A stretch of DNA of 6,032 bases from Acidobacteriota bacterium. GTDB lineage: Bacteria > Acidobacteriota > Holophagae > Holophagales > Holophagaceae. The translations under genes and the position numbers were made by a program. Positions 1 to 6,032 of the stretch are shown here, piece after piece. How positions within the stretch are numbered: the first letter of the stretch is position 1; each line of letters begins with the position of its first letter. The notes beneath the pieces were generated by a model. It worked only from the letters and a program-made list of their open reading frames with translations, was not told where the DNA came from and did not search any database. The stretch covers positions 1-6,032 of the forward strand of contig JAJYBX010000137.1 in assembly GCA_021778785.1 (NCBI GenBank). Direction: 5' to 3'.

Positions 1-900
1 GGTCAGGGATGTCGGCAATGTGGGAACGGTGGGGACATCGCCCTGCGCGATGCCATCAGGGACGGATGGGTCCAGGGACCGTCCATGCAGGTTTCGACCC
101 GGGCGATCTCCGGGCCGCGCGGGCAGTTCGCCCACTTGGCCCCGGAACACAAGTCGCTGGCGGCCGAGGAATACGCGGTCATCGATGATGCCGCCTCTGC
201 CGTGCGAGCCGTCCGTCATGCGGTTGCCGATGGCGCGGACCTGATCAAAGTGATCCTCGACCCGACCTTTGCGGTGGAGGACCTTCGGGCCATCGTGGCC
301 GAGGCCCATCGGCTGAAACGCAAGGTGGCCGCCCATGCGACTAGCGAGGTGGAGGTCCTTCTGGCCACCGAATGCGGTGTGGACTCGGTAGAACACGGTA
401 CCCAGGGGGTCCCTGACGAGGCCATTCGCCTGATGGCCGCCAAGGGCATCACTTATGTCCCGACGATCGCATCGCGCAGGCTGGCGCAGGCGCTGTTCGT
501 CGATGCCCAGGGACTCACAGGGGAAGCGGCCAAGGCCGAAGCCGCCGAAGATGTGAAGTGGCTGGCGTCGATGGGCGACACGATCAGGCGCGCCCGCAAG
601 GCCGGCGTGCGGGTCGTGCTGGGCTCAGACATCTACCACCGGGTTCCCGGGGTGACCCGCGGCGAATGTGCGCTGGAGGTCCTGGTGGGTCTTGGGGAGG
701 CGGGGCTACGACCGGTCGAGGCCCTGCGCGCGGCCACCAGTGATGCCGCGGCACTGATGGGCATCGCGACCTCCATCGGACAGATCAAGTCCGGATTCAA
801 GGCGGATCTCCTGGTGGTGGAAGGGAATCCCCTTGATCATCTTGAGGACATTAAACGAACCAAGCTGGTCATCTCGCGCGGTGCGGTCCTCTCAAGGTGA
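1..900 (+). CDS. Metal-dependent amidohydrolase, C-terminal part (5' end outside window, probable frameshift near base 25)
   Basis: This is the C-terminal two thirds or so of an amidohydrolase-superfamily enzyme of the imidazolonepropionase-like / Xaa-Pro dipeptidase-like group, a TIM-barrel metallohydrolase. The substrate cannot be told. Counting from the in-frame ATG at 85, the expected metal ligands are present: the carbamylated-lysine candidate K55 (LIKV), H84 (AAHA), H104 (VEHG) and D182 (LGSD). The C-terminal segment GFKADLLVVEGNPL is the usual return to the beta-sandwich. The N-terminal HxH metal site would lie upstream of the window. The ATG at 85 is internal: family-like sequence (GDIALRDAI, GW, GP) continues in the same frame back to about base 31. 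Upstream of that the family motif VRDVGN is found in the +2 frame (bases 2-19), so the gene is probably interrupted by a one-base loss. Base composition is lower in GC than the neighbouring genes. Family assignment is firm; functional integrity is doubtful. Confidence 0.85.
   Translation, partial: GQGCRQCGNGGDIALRDAIRDGWVQGPSMQVSTRAISGPRGQFAHLAPEHKSLAAEEYAVIDDAASAVRAVRHAVADGADLIKVILDPTFAVEDLRAIVAEAHRLKRKVAAHATSEVEVLLATECGVDSVEHGTQGVPDEAIRLMAAKGITYVPTIASRRLAQALFVDAQGLTGEAAKAEAAEDVKWLASMGDTIRRARKAGVRVVLGSDIYHRVPGVTRGECALEVLVGLGEAGLRPVEALRAATSDAAALMGIATSIGQIKSGFKADLLVVEGNPLDHLEDIKRTKLVISRGAVLSR
20..30 (+). other. Probable single-base frameshift in the amidohydrolase gene
   Basis: Bases 2-19 read VRDVGN in frame +2, the conserved motif expected just before the ALRDAI helix. 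That helix is read in frame +1 (bases 40-57). The intervening 20 bases are one short of seven codons. Adding one A to the AA at 25-26 gives V-G-N-G-G-D-I, which joins the two halves smoothly. Frame +2 runs to a TGA at 242-244 without family-like sequence, and frame +1 before base 25 (GCRQC) does not look like the family. Either a sequencing error or a true inactivating deletion would explain this. Confidence 0.65.
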
Positions 901-1050
901 ACGCCACCCTGATTACACATTGCATCGGATCACCATCCCCGCGTCTCATCCCGGGGTCCGAGCCTGCCGGGGGATGCCCGGGCCCGTGGTCGGGCGGGTG
1001 TTCCAGGGGAAAGGGCTGCGCCGCGGTCCGGGAGCGGTGATGATCAGGGC

Positions 1051-1056
1051 AGGTGG
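1051..1056 (+). promoter_or_regulatory. Ribosome binding site candidate for the unknown protein
   Basis: AGGTGG lies 5 bases before the ATG at 1062 and matches the Shine-Dalgarno core AGGAGG at 5 of 6 positions. It favours ATG 1062 over the in-frame GTG at 1053, which overlaps this element and has no comparable site at proper spacing. Confidence 0.5.
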
Positions 1057-1061
1057 GTGCC

Positions 1062-1808
1062 ATGTTCGTTGCCGTCGCAAGCCTTCCTGCGGATCCCGCC
1101 GGTCTCCGGCGGGCGGCCGACCTCGCCGGGATTGCCCTGGTGGATGCCTCGCGCCTGCTCGCGGGGACGCCCCCGAGGGTGCTGGTCCGCGCCACCCAGG
1201 ACGGTGTCCGGATCGCGGAGGCCCTGGAGGCGGCGGGGTTCTCGGCCTTCGTCGGCGAGGTGGCCTCCATCCAGGGGGACAAGGACCGCGTGGTGGCGCG
1301 GAACCTGGACTGCGGCCCCGATGCGTTCGTGGCTGTGGATGGGCGGGGCCAGCGACATGACTGCCCGGCCGCCTCCATTGCGGCGTTCCTGCGGGGCCAC
1401 CGCATGATGGAGACCTCGGAGCTGGTCAAGACCACGGAGCGGAAGCTGGACCTGGGCAAGGCCCTGTTGACGAGCGGCCTGGCGATCACCAAGAAGGTGG
1501 AGACCACGTCGGAACGGCTGACCTCGTCGAGGGAGCCGTTCATCCTGGTGCAGCGGAACGACGGGCTCCCCGGGATCATGCTCTACGAGGGGCGCCTCAA
1601 CTACCAGTGTCTGGGGTCGGCCCTCCAGCACGCCAGGTCCGGCAATTTCGCGGCCCTCCTCGCGCGCCTGCAGGCCCTCGCACCCGGCGTTCCCGTGGAC
1701 GACCGGATCATGCGCCCCGGTTTCCTGGCGGGGCTGCCGGTCCTGTCGGTGGATCCGACGGATCTCGCCGTGTTCCTGGTGTCCGAGGCCCGGGCCCGGG
1801 GCTGCTGA
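1062..1808 (+). CDS. Conserved-looking protein of unknown function, 248 aa
   Basis: I do not recognise a named family. The protein has no signal peptide and no membrane segment, so it is probably cytoplasmic. Three parts can be seen. Residues about 20-68 have the spacing LL-x3-P-x2-L plus an A-rich amphipathic helix ending in EALEAAGF followed by a beta-like segment; this faintly recalls the C-terminal domain of ribosomal protein L7/L12 (inference only). Residues about 78-165 alternate short strands with the polar stretch RKLDLGKALLTSGLAITKKVETTSER, possibly a small PH-like beta fold. Residues about 168-248 contain YEGRLNYQCLG, the NFAALLARLQALAP helix and VDDR, which look like conserved positions. 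ATG 1062 is chosen for its AGGTGG site. GC-rich third positions throughout indicate real coding. It precedes the SDR gene by 85 bases, with no functional link evident. Confidence 0.75.
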   Translation: MFVAVASLPADPAGLRRAADLAGIALVDASRLLAGTPPRVLVRATQDGVRIAEALEAAGFSAFVGEVASIQGDKDRVVARNLDCGPDAFVAVDGRGQRHDCPAASIAAFLRGHRMMETSELVKTTERKLDLGKALLTSGLAITKKVETTSERLTSSREPFILVQRNDGLPGIMLYEGRLNYQCLGSALQHARSGNFAALLARLQALAPGVPVDDRIMRPGFLAGLPVLSVDPTDLAVFLVSEARARGC

Positions 1809-1839
1809 ATCGGCAGGGACGCGAGGGATCCGCCTGCGG

Positions 1840-1868
1840 TTGTCCCGGCTGGCGCCCTGGACTACCGT
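1840..1868 (+). promoter_or_regulatory. Weak candidate promoter before the SDR gene
   Basis: TTGTCC (1840-1845) and TACCGT (1863-1868) are separated by 17 bases and resemble a sigma-70 -35/-10 pair at 4 of 6 and 3 of 6 positions. The -10 would lie 25 bases before ATG 1894. In sequence this GC-rich a match of this quality is weak evidence. The gene could equally be read through from the preceding one. Confidence 0.2.
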
Positions 1869-1883
1869 AACGGGGCAGGTCGC

Positions 1884-1889
1884 GGGAGG
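1884..1889 (+). promoter_or_regulatory. Ribosome binding site of the SDR gene
   Basis: GGGAGG sits 4 bases before ATG 1894 and 10 bases before the second in-frame ATG at 1900. It decides against the upstream TTG at 1840, which would add residues that are not part of the SDR fold. Which of the two ATG codons is used cannot be settled; the product differs by two residues. Confidence 0.65.
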
Positions 1890-1893
1890 CGCC

Positions 1894-2658
1894 ATGGACA
1901 TGCGCAGCAACACCATCCTCATCACCGGCGGCGGCTCGGGCATCGGGCGGGGGCTGGCGGAGGCCTTCCACGCCCGCGGCAACCAGGTGGTCATCGCGGG
2001 CCGGCGGCTGGAGGTGCTGGAGGACACGGTCCGGGCCAATCCGGGCATGGCCTCGTATGTGGTGGACCTCCAGGATCCGGCCGCGATCCGCGGGTTCGCC
2101 GCGAAGGTGGCGGCGGATTTCCCCCGGCTGAACGTCCTCGTCAACAACTCCGGGATCATGCGGACCGAGGATCTGCGGGCCCAGGCGGAAGATCTCTCGG
2201 ACATGGAGGCCATCATCGCCACGAACCTGCTGGGGCCCCTCCGCCTCACGGCGGCCCTGCTGCCCCTGCTCCAGCGGCAGGCCCGCTCGGTGATCATGAA
2301 CGTCTCCTCCGGCCTCGCCTTCCTGCCCCTGGCCACGACGCCGACCTACTGCGCCACCAAGGCCGCGCTGCACTCCTACACCGAATCGCTCCGCTACCAG
2401 CTCCGGGGCACCTCGACGGAGGTGATCGAGCTGGTGCCCCCCTACGTGGCCACGGATCTGATGAACGGCGCCTCCGATCCGCGCGCCATGCCCCTGGCGG
2501 AGTTCATCGCCGAGGTCATGCACCTGCTGGAGACGCAGCCGGAGGCCGAGGAGATCTGCGTGGAGAACGTGAAGCGGCTGCGCTTCGCCACCGAAACCGG
2601 GAAGTACCGCGAGGTGTTCCGGGGCTTCAACGACGCCATGGCGCAGCATCCGCACTGA
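1894..2658 (+). CDS. Short-chain dehydrogenase/reductase, DltE-like, 254 aa
   Basis: This is a classical SDR oxidoreductase with a single Rossmann domain, expected to be a soluble NAD(P)H-dependent enzyme. The cofactor-binding motif TGGGSGIG is at residues 11-18. The NNSG motif is at 84-87. The catalytic tetrad is complete: N111, S139, Y152 and K156 (YCATK). AGRR at 35-38, with two arginines after the second beta strand, would suit NADP(H), although this is only an inference. The C-terminal part (PPYVATDLM, DPRAMPLAEFI, then VENVKRLR) is the pattern I associate with the DltE-type SDR subgroup. That label is historical and does not mean the gene acts on D-alanyl teichoic acid; the substrate is unknown. 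Length is normal. The gene ends 5 bases from the oppositely oriented acuC-like gene. Confidence 0.93.
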   Translation: MDMRSNTILITGGGSGIGRGLAEAFHARGNQVVIAGRRLEVLEDTVRANPGMASYVVDLQDPAAIRGFAAKVAADFPRLNVLVNNSGIMRTEDLRAQAEDLSDMEAIIATNLLGPLRLTAALLPLLQRQARSVIMNVSSGLAFLPLATTPTYCATKAALHSYTESLRYQLRGTSTEVIELVPPYVATDLMNGASDPRAMPLAEFIAEVMHLLETQPEAEEICVENVKRLRFATETGKYREVFRGFNDAMAQHPH

Positions 2659-2663
2659 CGGGG

Positions 2664-3797
2664 CTAGAGCCAGTAGCGGGCGAGGGCATCCAGCAGGCGG
2701 GAGACCATGTCCCGGTTGTGGTGGCTCCGCAGCTCCGAACCCGGCAGGGGCGGGAAGGCGGGCACGGGATCGTGGAGGCGGGTGGGGGGCGTCTCGCCCA
2801 GCAGGGGCCGCCACCGCTCGATCCAGGCCGGGGGAAGGGCCTCGGGCAGGGGGCGGTCCAGCAGCGTCAGCGCGAGGATGGTCCACACCCGCGAGACCAC
2901 CTGGGCGTCGTAGCCGCCCCCGAGGGTGGCGAGGAGACGGCCCTGGGCGTGCCGATGGGCCAGATCCAGGATGCGCCGGTGGAGGGCCTCGAAGGCCTGG
3001 GTGGTGAGGGCCAGGTCGCCCATGGGATCCGCGAAGTGGGCGTCCGCGCCGGCCTGCACCACCAGCACGTGGGGGGAGAACATGGCCAGGGCCTGGGGCA
3101 CGACGGTATCGAAGGCCTCGAGGTAGTCCTCGGTGCCCGTGAAGGGCTCGAAGGGCAGGTTCAGCGAGAGGCCACGGGCGTAGCCGCCGCCCAGCTCCTG
3201 GATGTGGCCCGTGCCCGGGAACAGGTAGTGGCCGGACTCGTGGAGGCTGATGGTCAGCACCCGGTCGCTGTCGTAGAAGAGGCTCTGGACGCCATCGCCG
3301 TGGTGGAGGTCGATGTCCAGGTAGGCCACGCGCCAGCCGTGGGCCACCAGGGCCTGGATGGCCACGGCCAGATCGTTGTAGAGGCAGAAGCCCGCCGCGC
3401 GGGCCCGCTGGGCGTGGTGGAGGCCGCCGCCCAGCTGGAGCACGCGCTGCTCGGCGCCGGACATGAGCAGGCGGGCGCCATGCAGGGCGCCGCCCACCAG
3501 CCAGCGGGCGGCCAGGTCCATGCCGGGGAAGATGGGGTTGTCCGGGGTGCCCAGGCCGAAGGCCTCGGCTTCGGGTCGGGACTCGCCCCGGGAAAGGGCC
3601 TCCACGACCTCCACGTAGGCGGGATCGTGGACCGTGAGGATCTCCTCCCGGGTGGCCGCAGGGGCCTGCACCGGATCCAGGTCCGCGCCCAGCTCCCCCA
3701 GCAGGTCCAGCAGCATCGCGAGCCGGGCGGGCGTGAAGGGGTGTTCGGGGCCGAAGTCGTACTGCGCGTACTCCGCGCGGTGGATCAGCGCGACCAT
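2664..3797 (-). CDS. acuC: AcuC-like class I-type zinc-dependent protein deacetylase (histone deacetylase family), 377 aa
   Basis: This soluble enzyme removes acyl groups from lysine side chains with a zinc-bound water. In Bacillus, AcuC deacetylates and so reactivates acetyl-CoA synthetase. The whole active site is visible by comparison with human HDAC8: the tandem histidines H127-H128 (GGGLHH), D161, zinc ligands D163 and H165 (DIDLHHGDG), zinc ligand D252 (QAGADAH) and the transition-state tyrosine Y296 (LGGGY). The N-terminal YDFGPEHPFTPARL segment is typical of AcuC proteins, and the length is close to that of Bacillus AcuC. The start ATG overlaps the end of the acuB-like gene by 13 bases. 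No Shine-Dalgarno sequence precedes it, so translation is probably coupled. Targets here are inferred, with acetyl-CoA synthetase the leading candidate; no such canonical acs gene is in the window. Confidence 0.95.
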   Translation of the reverse strand: MVALIHRAEYAQYDFGPEHPFTPARLAMLLDLLGELGADLDPVQAPAATREEILTVHDPAYVEVVEALSRGESRPEAEAFGLGTPDNPIFPGMDLAARWLVGGALHGARLLMSGAEQRVLQLGGGLHHAQRARAAGFCLYNDLAVAIQALVAHGWRVAYLDIDLHHGDGVQSLFYDSDRVLTISLHESGHYLFPGTGHIQELGGGYARGLSLNLPFEPFTGTEDYLEAFDTVVPQALAMFSPHVLVVQAGADAHFADPMGDLALTTQAFEALHRRILDLAHRHAQGRLLATLGGGYDAQVVSRVWTILALTLLDRPLPEALPPAWIERWRPLLGETPPTRLHDPVPAFPPLPGSELRSHHNRDMVSRLLDALARYWL

Positions 3798-4414
3798 GGC
3801 TTGGGCCGGGGCCAGAGGATGCGGAAGCCCGCCTGGCGGAGGTCCTCGGCCAGGGGGCGGATCTGGCTGGAGCCCACCCGCAGCACGGTGCGCACGAGCC
3901 GGTCCGCGTCGGGATAGGTGAGGATGGAGTGGATGTTCACATGGCGCTCGGCCAGGAAGGCCGTGAGCCGGGCCAGTTCGCCCGGCCGGTCGTCCAGGGC
4001 CACCTCCAGGCGCGACGAGGGCAGGGAGACCCCCGTGAGCTTGATGAGGGTGTCCAGGATGTCCATGCCCGTGAGGATGCCCACCAGCTCCGGCCCGTCC
4101 ATCACCGGCAGGCAGCCGATCTTGTGCTCGCGCATGATGCGGGCGGCGTCCTCCACCGGATCCAGGGGATCGATGGTGATGGGCGGCTGGCTCATGGCCG
4201 AGCGCACGGGGTCCTCCAGCTTCCGGGGCTCGGGGCAGAGGGCGCTGGTGGCCCAGCGCAGGTCGCGGTCCGTGAGGACGCCCACCAGCCGGCCCCCCTC
4301 CATCACGGGCAGGTGGCGGAACCCCCGCCCCGTAAACAGGGCGCAGGCCTCCTGGAGGCTGGCGTCGGGTGGGAGGGTGACCACGGGGCTTCGCATCATT
4401 TCCTGGACGAGCAC
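3785..4414 (-). CDS. acuB: AcuB-like protein with two CBS domains and an ACT domain, 209 aa
   Basis: This is a probable cytoplasmic regulatory protein. CBS domain 1 covers residues about 1-58 (MMRSPV, then FRHLPVMEGGRLVGVLTDRDL). CBS domain 2 covers about 72-125 (IGCLPVMDGPELVGILTGMDIL). CBS pairs usually bind adenine nucleotides. An ACT-type domain follows at about 135-200 (LEVALDDRPGELARL, then ERHVNIHSIL), a fold that commonly binds small effectors such as amino acids. This order and the length match Bacillus AcuB. The GTG start at 4414 is supported by a GGAGG six bases upstream. The gene lies 15 bases after the synthetase-like gene and overlaps acuC by 13 bases. Its biochemical role is not well established in any organism that I know of; sensing adenylate energy state for the neighbouring deacetylase is an inference. 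Confidence 0.92.
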   Translation of the reverse strand: MLVQEMMRSPVVTLPPDASLQEACALFTGRGFRHLPVMEGGRLVGVLTDRDLRWATSALCPEPRKLEDPVRSAMSQPPITIDPLDPVEDAARIMREHKIGCLPVMDGPELVGILTGMDILDTLIKLTGVSLPSSRLEVALDDRPGELARLTAFLAERHVNIHSILTYPDADRLVRTVLRVGSSQIRPLAEDLRQAGFRILWPRPKPWSR

Positions 4415-4420
4415 AGGAGA

Positions 4421-4425
4421 CCTCC
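4421..4425 (-). promoter_or_regulatory. Ribosome binding site of the acuB-like gene
   Basis: GGAGG on the minus strand, 6 bases before the GTG at 4414, lies in the 15-base gap after the synthetase-like gene. It fixes the GTG as start in preference to the ATG codons a few residues further in. Confidence 0.8.
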
Positions 4426-4429
4426 GGGT

Positions 4430-6032
<1,603 letters not shown>

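Noticed and set aside
920..950. TTGCAT at 920-925 as a -35 element for the unknown protein gene
   Set aside because: No -10-like sequence lies 16-18 bases downstream; the sequence there is GTCTCA.
937..995. Hairpin candidates after the amidohydrolase: CCCCG/CGGGG (937-956) and GCCCG-TGGT-CGGGC
   Set aside because: The stems are only 5 base pairs with no T-tract, which is expected by chance in GC-rich DNA. They are not sufficient for a terminator call.
1044..2886. Long minus-strand open frames opposite the unknown protein and SDR genes (up to about 430 codons)
   Set aside because: Their products are rich in R, P, G and H with no domain pattern. They are the stop-poor shadow frames expected opposite GC-rich genes, and the + strand carries a clear SDR.
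2718..3917. A 399-codon + strand open frame opposite acuC
   Set aside because: It is a G, V, H and Q-rich shadow of a gene with a complete deacetylase active site, with no ribosome binding site or domain pattern.

Overview
The window is a 6 kb piece of a high-GC bacterial chromosome that is almost fully coding. It has five protein genes, and the two at the edges are cut by the window. The left three point rightward and the right three-gene operon less one counted gene aside (acuC, acuB, synthetase) points leftward, so the layout is: partial amidohydrolase (+), unknown protein (+), SDR oxidoreductase (+), then AcuC-type deacetylase (-), AcuB-type CBS/ACT protein (-) and a partial NDP-forming acyl-CoA synthetase-like protein (-). 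That makes six genes in all. No tRNA, rRNA, CRISPR array, insertion sequence or long repeat is visible. The source looks like a free-living Gram-negative with respiratory carbon metabolism. A Holophagae-type acidobacterium (Geothrix/Holophaga) would fit the gene content and base composition, but this is a guess from general character, not a demonstrated assignment.

Left part (1-2658, + strand). The first gene is the C-terminal part of a metal-dependent amidohydrolase. Its reading frame appears to be broken near position 25 by the loss of one base. Its 3' end is clearly less GC-rich than the genes after it (hand count 32/60 GC at 781-840 against 47/60 at 1141-1200). A 161-base gap (901-1061) with no convincing promoter or terminator leads to a 248-residue protein of unknown function. 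After 85 bases comes a short-chain dehydrogenase of the DltE-like type with an intact catalytic tetrad.

Right part (2664-6032, - strand). Three genes in the order synthetase-like, acuB-like, acuC-like are tightly packed (15-base gap, then a 13-base overlap) and almost certainly form one operon. AcuC has a complete zinc deacetylase active site. AcuB has two CBS domains and an ACT domain. The upstream gene resembles the CoA-ligase part of ADP-forming acetyl-CoA synthetases and of Pat-type protein acetyltransferases, but its ATP-grasp region has lost most of the nucleotide-binding core. In Bacillus the acuABC operon controls acetyl-CoA synthetase by reversible lysine acetylation. Here the place of AcuA appears to be taken by this synthetase-like protein, so the operon may be an acyl-CoA-sensing lysine (de)acetylation module. 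Whether a GNAT acetyltransferase domain is attached cannot be seen, because the N-terminus lies beyond base 6032.

The + strand SDR gene and the - strand acuC gene end tail to tail with only 5 bases between their stop codons.
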